This document shows, piece after piece, positions 11,801 through 23,800 of a stretch of 64,000 nt of DNA. Positions within the stretch are counted from its first letter, which is position 1, and each line of letters begins with the position of its first letter. The translations under genes were made by a program, and so were the position numbers. Below the pieces are notes generated by a model. It made no database searches. It was given only the letters and a program-made list of their open reading frames with translations, and was not told where the DNA came from. Origin of the DNA: Cardinalis cardinalis (taxonomy: Eukaryota; Chordata; Aves; Passeriformes; Cardinalidae); the NCBI GenBank assembly GCA_014549065.1, contig JACDOX010000364.1, forward strand, positions 332,869 through 396,868. Direction: 5' to 3'.

Positions 11801-14800
11801 GGGATTGCCCTGACTTGTGGGGGGCAGGAAAATGTCTTACCCACNTGGCACCTCAAAGCTGAACAGTTCAATCCTTCAGTGCAGGTAAGCACTGCATTAA
11901 GAAATCCATACTGCCATTAACTTACTTTGGTAGAAATAAGCCCACTAAATGCTCCATGGGTGGCAGAGGTCACTCTGGCTCCTCACCTCTGAGCCACCTA
12001 GCAGCTGCCTGCTCTGTTGCAGCTGATTTTGCTGACCCTGCACACCAAATCCCACCCCTGGTAAGGCACTGGGGTGTGTGAGCCCACTCTGGATTTGCCA
12101 GCTGCTGTCAGCTGTGATACCCATGCTCACAGGTACTCAGGTAGAGCTGAATCCCCCATGGAAATGAGAATCACATCTCACTTGGCTACTCCTCAGAGAG
12201 TGGCTCAGAGAACACGTAACAGTGGGTTCTTGGGATGCTTGTGTTGGGTAGAGAAGCTGCTGGGATTTGGGAGGGGGAATGGCACTTTTTTCTTGGGAGT
12301 GGCATCCTGGAGGGCAGTAGCCTGCCCTTTGCTCCTGTGGAAAATGTGTGGACAAAGTCTGAAAACACATTGGACATCAGAAAGGGAAAGATTTTTTTGT
12401 GAGAGAGTGGCCATCTCTAGCTGGGGTTTGCTGTTACCTTTGTTGCCTTGGGGTGTCATGCAAATTGAAGTTGCAGCCAGGTTTGAGACTTACTGCAGCC
12501 TTTTCTGGGTGGTGCTGCTGCAGGCTCTGCCGCTGGAGATGTGTGAGCTGCAGGGACATGTTTATCTGCATGCAGCAGTGCAATTCTGGAATAACCTGGG
12601 CGTGACAAGGAGCTGTGTGCCTCTGAAGCTTGGGCAGAGCATCACAAAGTGTAGCTGATGCTTTGTATTTTGGCTGGGNTCAGGCTGTTCCCATGGGAAT
12701 ACCCAGCTCTCCTGGACACTGACGGCTTCATACTCACACCATGGAGCACAGGGCTTGCAGACAAGGGTCTGCATTACCTGAGAGTTACAGGATTTGCTGC
12801 TCTGCTGCTGATTCCCAGTGTTCCACATCTGCAGATTGCAAACAAGCTGCTTCTCTCTGCTCCTCACCTCCCCCTCAGACCAGTTCAGGAATGGAGGGTG
12901 TCTCTGTGCATGACATCTGGCACTGTGGGGCCACGCATGGGTTCACATCTTTCCTGCACTGCCATCCTGTGCTTTTTAGAGGGATGCAGAATCCAGCCTG
13001 TCCTGGCATGGTTTTGTCTTTCCTTGAGAAATGGCCAGAGTCTCTGAGCTTTCTGGTGGTTTGCAGGGAGCTGTGGCTGCCCCTGGGGCTCTGTGCCCTA
13101 TGAGTCTGTGTTCCTGACCATATGGGCAGATGGAGTCACAGCTGTTGGATTTACTAGAGGGGAAGGAGAGAGTGGGAGTTGGAGGCAGAAGTTGCTTGGG
13201 TGCTGTTTGCTGGAGCAATGGTTCCCTGCTGGTATTTCAGCTGCAATTGCTGTTTCTTTTCAGGACACAGGGATTGGGATGACCCAGGAGGAGCTGATTT
13301 CTAACCTTGGTACCATTGCTCGATCAGGCTCAAAGGTAACTTGGGATGAGGATCCTTCTCCCTCCCTTAAAAAACTCTTCTCCAGCTACAACCACTTTTG
13401 TTCTCCCAGTAATTTTTCATTCTGTTTTGTCCCTTGGCCCTCAGCCCAACTGTGAAATTACACCCCTCTTGGGAGGTGGAACCTGCCTGTGGAGCCTCCT
13501 GGCTCTCAATGGTNGCTGCTGTGCTCTGGGAGGCCCAGGGAGCCCAGGCAGTGCTGATGGGCCCTGTGTGTAGCACTGCTGCACCCACTGCCCACCCTCC
13601 TGCCCAGCCATCCCTACAGAGGGGCACCCACCCACTTGGCATTTGCCCCCTGTCCAGGGGAGCAGCAGCTCTGTCCCCATGGCAAGGTGTTGTACATGTG
13701 CTGTACATGTGTACCTGATTTTGNTTTTCATCTCTGGAGGCACCATGTTAAGGTTTTTTGCTCCTGATTACCAAGATTTTGTTTGTTTTCCTTTTACTGC
13801 TCTAAGCATGCTCCCATTCTCCAGAGGTACAGTCCCTGTGGAGAAACCCTTTTCCTTGGGAACCTTCCTCAGAGCACTGATGCAGGAGCATGGGATGAGG
13901 GTGCTGGACTGCCAGGCTGCAGTGCCTGAGGAGCCCAGCTGAGCATTGATCACAACCTCCAGCAATACCTGAAGTCACTGTGTGCTGGTTTGTGTCTCCT
14001 TTGTTCCTGCAGGCTTTTCTGGAAGCTCTGCAGAGCCAANCTGAAGCCAGCAGTAAAATCATCGGCCAGTTTGGAGTGGGTTTCTATTCAGCCTTCATGG
14101 TGGCTGATAAAGTGGAGGTGTTCTCACAGTCAGCAGAGCCAGGCAGCCCAGGCTACCACTGGTCATCTGATGGGTGAGGAGGCTGCAGAGTGGGGTGGCA
14201 GCATGGGGGGCTGTGTCCAGACCAGGCGTGGCCTGGAAGCTCTGCAAAGACAGGGCTTGTGTGTTCTTTCAGGACCTGGCTGATTGCTTTGGGTCCTGCT
14301 CTAGTTATACACAGTAACAAAGCATGGCCACGTGTGCCAGTGTGGAAGCTGCAAGGGCAGGGTTGGTTTGGCAGAGCAGCCATGCTGTGGGCAGAGTACC
14401 TGCCTGTCCTGTTCATCCCTGCTGCAGGCAGTCAGCTCAGGGGGCCACACCACAGGGACAAACTGAACCTCCTTGCTCCAGTCATCCTCTGAGGTTTGGC
14501 TTGGGGCACCCACAGGGAGCAGAGCTTGTGCAGCACTGGGTTCTGCAGGCACATCTCCCTGTGGGTCACAGCTGTGTGCTCATCCTTTGCTTTTTGCTTG
14601 AAGTTGCAAATATCTGTGATGGCAAAGCTGTGGGCTGCTGGACATGTTGGAATTGGAGCTTCTGAGGGTGACAAGCTCAGCATCCCCTTAAAATTTCCTC
14701 AGAATAAAGAATTTACTACATTTATTATTTAAATTCTTGAGAAAACTGAGACACCAGACTGCTTTGGGTTTTCAGTAGCTAGTGTCTTTGCAGAGCAGTG

Positions 14801-17800
14801 TGTCCTGGGTCTGGAGTCTCTGTGGGGAAAACAGCCACATGNGGTGGCTGGGGTGGTTTTTGGGGTTTCTCAGAGGCACAAGGAGCATTCAGGACTTTTT
14901 TGCCTTTTCCTCTCCGCCTTGAAGTNTTGTGTGTGCTCTCAGTTGAACAATTTCTCTGTGCTATCATGAGTGTANCTGAGGCACAAACTGACACAGTGTT
15001 TGTTTCTAATCCTAGTTCAGGGATGTTTGAGATTGCAGAAGCATCTGGGGTCAGAGCTGGGACTAAGATTATTATACACCTCAAAGAAGACTGCAAAGAG
15101 TTTGCAAATGAAGACCGAGTCAAGGGTGAGTAGAGGAGGGGAATGCTGTTCCCCCTGGGGTCTCTTGGTGCTCACAGATGGGAGATGAATTTACAGGTTT
15201 TTTTCCTTTCCTGCAACTCCTTTCATCTGCTGTTACTGAGGGAATTCCTGCTGTGTTGTTTCCACAAAGGTGACCCTTCTGTGTCTTCTTTCCATTCCAG
15301 AGGTGGTGACAAAATANAGCAACTTCATCAGCTTCCCCCTGTACCTCAATGGGAGAAGAATTAACACATTACAGGTGAGGTGGAGGCCACAGGCAGGGCA
15401 CTCATGGAGATGAACCTCTGTAGTGCTCCCCTGGAGACAGGAAACAGCACAAAGCTGTCCCTGGAAACCAGGGGAGGATTGTCCAGGGTATCACAGATCT
15501 TGCAGTGATCCCTTAATTAGAACAAAAGGAGACAATCCAGCTGAAGTCATACCTGCAACAGCTTCTTTGCATTTACTGTGGGAAAGTCTTGGAGGTCAGC
15601 AAAATCTGTATCTTCCCTTGTCCTGAATTATTATTTCAGTGCTTTATAATGCTTATTCTGTTCAAGCCATGTGATGTGTTAGTGCTGATGGGATTGCTGG
15701 TGTGCTGACACCTCTCAGTGCAGTTCTTTCTGTCCTTTACATGGAATAGCCTCTGCCAGGCAGTGGTTGAGGTTTTTCAGCAGCTCACAGGGANTGGTTG
15801 AGGTTTTTCAGCAGCTCACAGCCTGATTTATTCCCAGCTCCTAGCTGAGCACTGCTTGATGCTGGCATTTTCTGACCACTGGCATTGTACTGCAGCCAGA
15901 TCCATTTTGCTCAGATGTTCTTGGCCCAATTGCAGGCATCACTTGGGAGAAATTAATTATCTTTAAAACAGAAATCTATGAATAATTTTCCTCCAGCATC
16001 TCCTCTTCTGATTGTTTAAAGCTTTCTCACCTGAGAGAGCAGGTAGAGAACATGTGTGTGGCTTTTTTGTTTCCTGGAATGTGGCACTGACTGCACAGAC
16101 TTTCAAGACTGTATTTAAAGATTTTACCACGTTAATTTCTCTAAGGTTCTGTAATTGGTGTTATTAGTCACTGATTATTTATTTGGATTCCTGCATAATA
16201 GTGTTTCTATTCCAAAGGCTTTCTAGCTGTGCCCCTTAAATTACAAAACCAGAAATAGCTTTAGACAGCTGTTTGCTTTCTCTGCCTGACAATCAATAGA
16301 ACAGGCTCCCTGGAGAAGAGCAGTAGTAGAGCAAGGGGTGAAATGCCCTTAATAGAGTCATGGACTTTTATCTTCTTATCAGAAAGTCTGTTTTCCCTTG
16401 GGTTACAGCAACAGCTTGATTCTGATTATGCTCCCATTTCATGCCTTTTCTTTATCCAGGATCTTGGCTTGTGCTTTTCCACACATCAGCATCAGTTCAC
16501 TGCAAACAGAGCCACAGTTGGTTCCCTGGTGGGGTTTCTCCTCAATGAGCTTGTGAACGCTCACAGCATGGAGCTGGGGTTTCTCTGGTCTAACTGGGAT
16601 AACTGTTAGCTACAAGGGAGCCCCTGAGAATGCAGCACTTTTCCCTAACTCAGCTACTGNAGAACACCTTAGTTCCCAGTGAGTCCATAATCCTACCTGG
16701 GATCCTGCAAACCCTGCAGGACATTTTTGTGTGCTGGAAATGAGGGGAAGCCACCTGTGGAACAAGGCTCTGAGGCAGAGGAATCTTCAAGGATTTCAGG
16801 GCTGCCAGGGACCTGAAACCCTTGGGCTATGAGGGTGAGCTGGATGTTAGTGTTGTCCCCAGAAATCACTCCTGTCACTCATTTGGGCTTGAGTGGCAAA
16901 GAGAGGCAGTGACTGAGATGGGCTCCACACAGCTGGAAATGCACAGTTCTGCACTGAGTCCCACATCTTTGCTGGGTGTGAGTCTTTTGCTCAGGTACTG
17001 GAAACTGAAACATGCTGTGAGCATGGGCTGAGTGCTTCAGAAAGCACTGGGGGAGTTAGAGCAGCAGCAGGTGGAAGCTACAGCTCATGGCATGTGTTCA
17101 TGTGGGAAACAGTGCTGGAGCAGTGACCCTGCAGTGGTTCACAAAGCAGCTCCCAAGCTGCTGAACAAATCAGCAGAAAACAGTGCAGGAGCTGCTTGAC
17201 AAGCTCTTACCTGAGACAGTGACCTCCATCAGAGAGGCAGGTTGGTTGCAAAAGCCTCACTAAGACTTTTTCTTTTCCTTTGCTTGCTGGTTAGGCCTTG
17301 AGAACTTGACCAGTACTGCCAGTCAGTTGAGCTGCGGGATCTGCCCAGGATGGCCATTGGCAAGGGTGATGTCAGGACCCAGGACACCCCTCTGGCTGTC
17401 CTGAGCAGCCAAGACCCCTGCCAGGGGGTATTTTTGAGAGAGACCCTGGCACAGAGCTCAAAAATGCCTGTGGTTTTGATTATGACCCGTGGAGCAAGTT
17501 ACCAACCTTAGATGAAGATCTGCAAGCCANGACAAATTAAGTAGAATGATAGTGAATTTATCACAAAGTGAAAAAGTAGATTTTGGGGTTTTTAGAATGG
17601 GGATTCAGGGGGGCAAGATGGAGAGATCTGGGCATGTCCTGCCTTTCTCCTTCTTCTTCTTGGCNTCCGTCTTCTGCTGTGATGTTGGCACTTTTAGATT
17701 AGTTTAGAGTAGAAGCTCACTGTCTAACATAGGTAATAGGTATTGGAAAGTAATTGTAAACATTGTATACNTAGTTTTTAGTATAAAGACANAACACCGC

Positions 17801-20800
17801 CCCGGGGGCNGGCAGAGTGCCTCTGACTGTCCTGCTGGATGGACCTCGGCAGGNCAGGAGAAAGAATTTTATAGATAAGATACAATAAACAACNNTGAGA
17901 CCGAGAANTGGAGAGCTCTGACTCCTCCTTCAAGCGCCGGGCTGGGAAAAGAGACTTTCTAACATTTCTTGGAGTCACTCTGACCAGCTAGAAGCCCTGA
18001 CAGTATGAGGCAAAGGAGGTTAGCCAAATCCCTTTTGTTTGGGGCTAGGCAAAGCTGCCCTATGTATGTTGCAGGGCAAGAGTTACCTCTGAGGGGTGGC
18101 CAGATGAGGGGCAGTAGTTTGTTAATTGATAATGAGCACGTTATCACTCCCAGGCTGTGCAGAAGNGTCTGTTTGAAAGGTTCTGTTTCCCTGCTCTGGT
18201 ATCCTGGAGGCCAGAGAGCTGATGGGAACTGTTCTGCCTGCTCCTGCACAGGCTCTGTGGATGCTGGAGCCCAAGGACATCGGTGAGTGGCAGCACGAGG
18301 AGTTTTACCGCTTCATAGCGCAGGCCTACGACAAACCCCGCTACGTCCTGCACTACAAGACCGACGCTCCCCTCAACATCCGCAGCATCTTCTACGTGCC
18401 CGAGCAAGTACGTGTGCTGTCCTGGGGCCTCTGCCTAGCTGCTCTGAGAGGGGAAAAGGGCAGAGCTCCTTAGGGAAAGGAGGGGCTGCAGGGAGGAATA
18501 TCCAGTGGGGCATCTCTGCAGTGGGCTGGGTGCTGCAGAGATGCACCGTCTGGGATACTGAGCCGCAACAGGAGCAGGGGGATGGCTTGGGGAGGTCCCT
18601 AGGGAAGACAGCCAAGATTTCAGCTCTTACTGGGTTCAGCATTGTAGGGAATACCACAGTGTGATGTGGGGACCCTGCACAGTGCTGGTGTTATTACCTC
18701 TGTCTCTTTTCCTGCAGAAGCCATCCATGTTTGACATCAGCAGGGAAATGGGCTCCAGCGTTGCCCTCTACAGCCGCAAAATCCTCATCCAAACCAAAGC
18801 TGCAGACATCCTGCCCAAGTGGCTGCGCTTCCTTAGAGGTGTGTGTGGGACCAGGAATAGCAGGTTATGGACAATGGCTTCCACAGGGATGAGGCAGGGG
18901 CTGCCCTCCTGAGCCTGGCACTTGTGCTTGCATCACTGTTCAAGGGTTGCTTTGTGTTCCAGGTGTTGTGGACAGTGAGGATATACCCCTGAATCTCAGC
19001 AGGGAGCTTCTGCAGGAGAGTGCCCTGATCAGGTAAGCAAGAGTATCTCTGGACTGAGATACAAGGAAAAGATGTAAAGCCATGAGGGAAAGGGGACAGT
19101 GGACTCACTACAGCCCTGTACAGAGAGACGTTCACCTAAAATGTCTTGTCTGGCTCTAGCAGCCATCTTTAAAATGGCTTGTTCCTCCTGCAGGAAGCTC
19201 CGTGATGTTTTGCAGAAGAGGTTGATCAAGTTCTTCATTGACCAGAGCAAGAAGGACCCTGAGAAATATGCCAAATTCTTTGAGGAGTANGGGGTGTTCA
19301 TGAGAGAGGGGATTGTCACAATAGCAGAACAGGATGTCAAGGTACCATGAGTCTTGAAACACTGAAGCTGATGGGAAAGATACCATGAGCTGGGATGAGG
19401 GAGACTGCTACTTCCCATGGAACTTGCATGCCCATAACTTGTGTTCCTGGGTCTGCCAAGACCTATGGATTCTCTAGTGCCTAAACTTGCACTCTTTCTG
19501 ACTGGTGCTGCTTCCCATTTATTTTGAGACCCCGCAGAGTCTCCGTACCCACACTGTTGTCAGCCCTTGTCACAGACACATTTTATGAAAAATCCTTTCC
19601 TTAGGATTTTTTCTCCTGAGAAACTGAGAGGCCTCAGGAAGAAAATGTAAACAATGGTTATCTGCTGCTGTGGAATGCAACAGGTGCATCTGTGATTGGT
19701 CTCATGGGGTTGTTTCTTATTAATGGCCAATCACAGTCAGGTGGCTCAGACTCTGTCCGAGACACAAGCTTTTGTTATCATTCATTCCTTCCTTTTCTAT
19801 TCTTAGCTAGCCTCCTTTCTTCTATTCTTTTAGTATAGTTTTAATATAATATATATCATAAAATAATAAATCAANCCTTCTGAAACATGGAGTCAGATCC
19901 TCNTCTCTTCCCTCATCCTAATACCCCTGCGAACACCGTCACAAGCCCTCCCTGGTGCAATGTCATCTACAACAGGCAATAAAGATGGGCCTTCCCCTCC
20001 TGTTGCCTAATTCCCATTTCCAGGAGAGCTTGACCTACATCCTCTCTAGATCACTCTTCTGCCTTTTTAATATCTGGAGCAGGAAAGGAGGGATTCAGAA
20101 TCCCCTGAGCCATTTTGTAGGGCTGCCAAGAGGCACAAGAATCCTTGGGGCTGGGAGGGGTCGGGTGGAGCTCAGTGACCCAGACCCTGCTCTCACAGGA
20201 GCACGTTTCTGCAGGAGGACATAGCAAAGCTGCTGCGTTACGAGTCGTCGGCGCTGCCCGCGGGGCAGCTGACCAGCCTGAGCGACTACGGCTCGCGCAT
20301 GAAGGCCGGCAGCAGGAACATCTACTACCTGTGTGCCCCCAACCGGCACCTGGCCGAGCACTCGCCCTACTTCGAGGCCATGAAGAAGAAGGACATGGAG
20401 GTGGGTGAGCAGTGGTGCCACATGTTGCAGTGTGATGTCATAGCCTGTCTCAGTTACTCTGGTTCCTTCCCCAGGTGCCAATCACCACTCCTTTCCCCCT
20501 CCCTTGCCCCCTGCTGCAGGCTGTCTGTCAATCTGGGCATTCCAGAAGGGTGTGGAGTGATTGGCAAAGTTCAAAAGATGCCTTTCAGCCCTGGGGGACA
20601 TTGGGCCATCCAGGTGTCATTTGTCCCCTGAGACTCCCCCCCTTACCTGGTTGGTGGGATCCCTGCCCCCTCCCTCCCCCTCTCCCCAGGGTTAAAAGAC
20701 ACAGCAACCACGTGGTTCAGGGAGGTTCTGTTGGAGCTGTTGCTGCATTCAGAGGCCTGTATGCCAGGAATAAAGCCCTGGATCAAAACCCTCCAGCAGA

Positions 20801-23800
20801 ACCCGACTCCTTTCCTTCACCTTGCCTTGAAGCTTCTCCACCAGAGGTAAACCTGAGCTCCTGCATGCCTGGACTTGTCCCAAGTGTCCAGCTGCAGCAT
20901 CCAGCTGGCCAAAGGTGTCTCTGAGGTGAAACCACCACAGCTGCCACCTTTGGTCAAGCAGCAAGGGCCAGATGAGCCTGGGCACGTTCCATCCAGCTAT
21001 ATTGGTATTAATTCCAATAGCCANGGCCAGGGGAACACCCTGAGCTGCTGCAGCAGTGGTCAGGGCTGGCTCTNAGGGCTGAGCAGGGCAGTGAGGCCTG
21101 TGATAGAGCCCTGCCAGCACAGTGCCTTTGCCTGGCCCCCTCTGCCTCTGCTCTGTGGCATGAGGCCAGGAGGGACCTGTCACATACCTAACTACAAGTT
21201 AAACAAAACCATTCAGCTGTTAAGAGTGTCAAAGGAGGGCCATGGGAGTGGTGAAGGGCACGGAGGAGAGGCCATATGAGGAGGGGCTGGGNACACTTGG
21301 TCTGCTCAGCTTGAGGAAAGGAGACTGAGGGGAGACCTCACTGTGGTCTTCAACNTCCTCACAAGGGCCAGCAGAGGGGCAGTTGTCCATCTCTTCACTC
21401 TCATGACCAGTGGCAGGACCCAAGGGAATGGCTGGAGCTCAGCTGGGAGGTTTGGGTTGGGTATCAGGAGAAAGTTTTCACCCAGAGATGTNAGACACTG
21501 GGACAGGCTCCCCAGGGAAGTGCTCACAGCACCAAGCCTGCCTAAGTTCAAGAAGCATTTGGACANTGCTCTCAGACATAGGGATTGCTGGGGTGTGCTG
21601 CACAAGGACAAGAGCTGGGACAATGATCCTGATGGATCCCCTACAACTCATCATATTTTGTGATTTAGTATTTGTACAGACAGTTGGTTCTTATATCTAT
21701 TTCCTACCTTTGCTGGACNCCAGAGCAGGAGCCTGGGAGCTGCTGTGCAGGGCTGGAATTGTGTCATAGCTGTCCTCTGTGGGCAGGTGGCCCTCTCAGA
21801 TCTGGAGTCAGTGCTGGTTCTCACTTTCCCTGGGCAGCAGGACTTGCTCAGCTGCAGACCTGCCACCCATGGTAACAAATCCCTCCCAGGGTTTGCTTTC
21901 ATGTCAGGCCCTGAGTGGCAGTCACTGTGGGGTTGAACCTGTGAGTTTCCTGTGTGAAGTTCCTGCTGTTTGGTACAGGGCTGCCTTGGGAAGGAGGGAA
22001 TGCTGTTACATCCCAAACAACGTGTTGCTGTCCCTTTGTTGGCACAGGTGCTGTTCTGCTATGAGCAGTTTGATGAGCTGACACTCTTGCACCTCCGAGA
22101 GTTTGACAAGAAGAAGCTGATCTCTGTGGAGACAGACATTGTTGTTGATCACTATAAGGAAGAGAAGTTTGAGGAGAGCCGCCCAGGTACCGTGAGGCTC
22201 CCCTGTCCCCTCCTGCTGCACACTGCCCTGCTACCCTGGGCAAGCAGGGAGGGGACACCTTCCTCCCCTGCTCTTGCAGCTCCTGAGCAAGAGCCTTCCA
22301 CCCTCCCATTCTCATGGTCTGAGGCAGCTTAGAGGTTTTGCAGACTGGATTCATCTCACATGATCAAAGTTAAATGGAATGTCATGTGTGGAGTTGCCAT
22401 GATTTTATTTCAACCTCATGCATACATCTGGTGCCCAGAGAGAGGCAGGCAGCCCCTGGCAAGGCATGAGCCTGCCCTCTCCAGGTATGGCACGGTCTGG
22501 GATGAGGATATGTAGGTGTGTGCTGAGTGGTGCTGCACTCTCNCAAGAGAACTGATAAATAGAAGTGTGAAATGGAAGAGTGAAAACTCAGCTCATTGTC
22601 CATTGCACACTACAGATGCACACTCAGATGTGCCCTCTTTCCCTGCCAGCTGGAGAACGTCTGACAGAGAAGGAGGCTGAGGATCTGATGGCCTGGATGA
22701 GNAATGCCTTAGGCTCTCGAGTCACTGGGGTGAAGGTGGGTATTCTGTGTCTGGTAACTGAGTTCAGGAGATCCATGGAGGTAACAATCTAGGGAAAAAG
22801 GACAATAGGTGGTTGGGGAACTGCTGCCACAGATTTTTCTTTGGACACTGTGGGAAGACATCTCTGTGCCTCCTGTGTGTAAGTGGTGTTGATGCTGGCA
22901 TTTGTCATTGGATGATCAGTGTGGCAGCAGAAGAACCACATCTCTGTGTATTGAGCAAAGCCCATTTTGCAGTCGATGTTCAGGTTACCAGAACAGGCTG
23001 GTGACTTTTCTTGCTTGTGCAAAGGTGTATTGGCAAGGAATGCTTTGGGTCCAGCTGCAGCCACTGCCTGTGGACTGTGGGACCATTTGGGCCCCCATCT
23101 TTCCTGCTGGTTTAGACAGCTCCTGTGGGATGGGAATGAATCCATGTGGAGGCTTGGTGTGGATCTGTGCTGAGGAGACTCCAAGTCCTCGGACTTTCCC
23201 CANATGTCCAGGCTTTCCACATCGATAACAGTCTTTTGGAAGTCTCATTTTGCTATGTCTCATTGTTCTGCTGAAGTGCTGAGTTGAGGACATCAAGGGT
23301 TTTTTGCAAGTTTGTCATCCTTTGCTTCTGCTTGATTTGTGAAAGCTTTTTCAAGTCTCTCCCAGAGTGTTTCCTTGAATTGTAGCTGTGTTGAGGGCTG
23401 CCANTTTTACTGCAGGCTCTATAATTTGGGGCAAGGCAGGATCAGGATCTTGCAAGCCTTGGGTGATCTTTCTCCANTCTGGACGTGCACTGTCCATGGC
23501 AGCCCTGACCGGTGCTTGTGCTGCAGGTGACCACGCGGCTGGACACACACCCTGCCATGATCACCGTGCTGGAGATGGGCGCTGCCCGCCACTTCCTGCG
23601 CATGCAGCAGCTGGCCAAGACCCAGGAGGAGCGAGCCCAGCTCCTGCAGCCCACCCTGGAGATCAACACAGGGTAAGGGGGACAGCACCAGCACTAGGCC
23701 TGGGGCACAGCAGCCTCTCAGAAGTGGAGGCAGAGAGGAGGCAGTGTAAGGCTGCCAATTAGCAGAGTCCTTCCCATTAAGTGCAGTCAGTGCCACAGAG

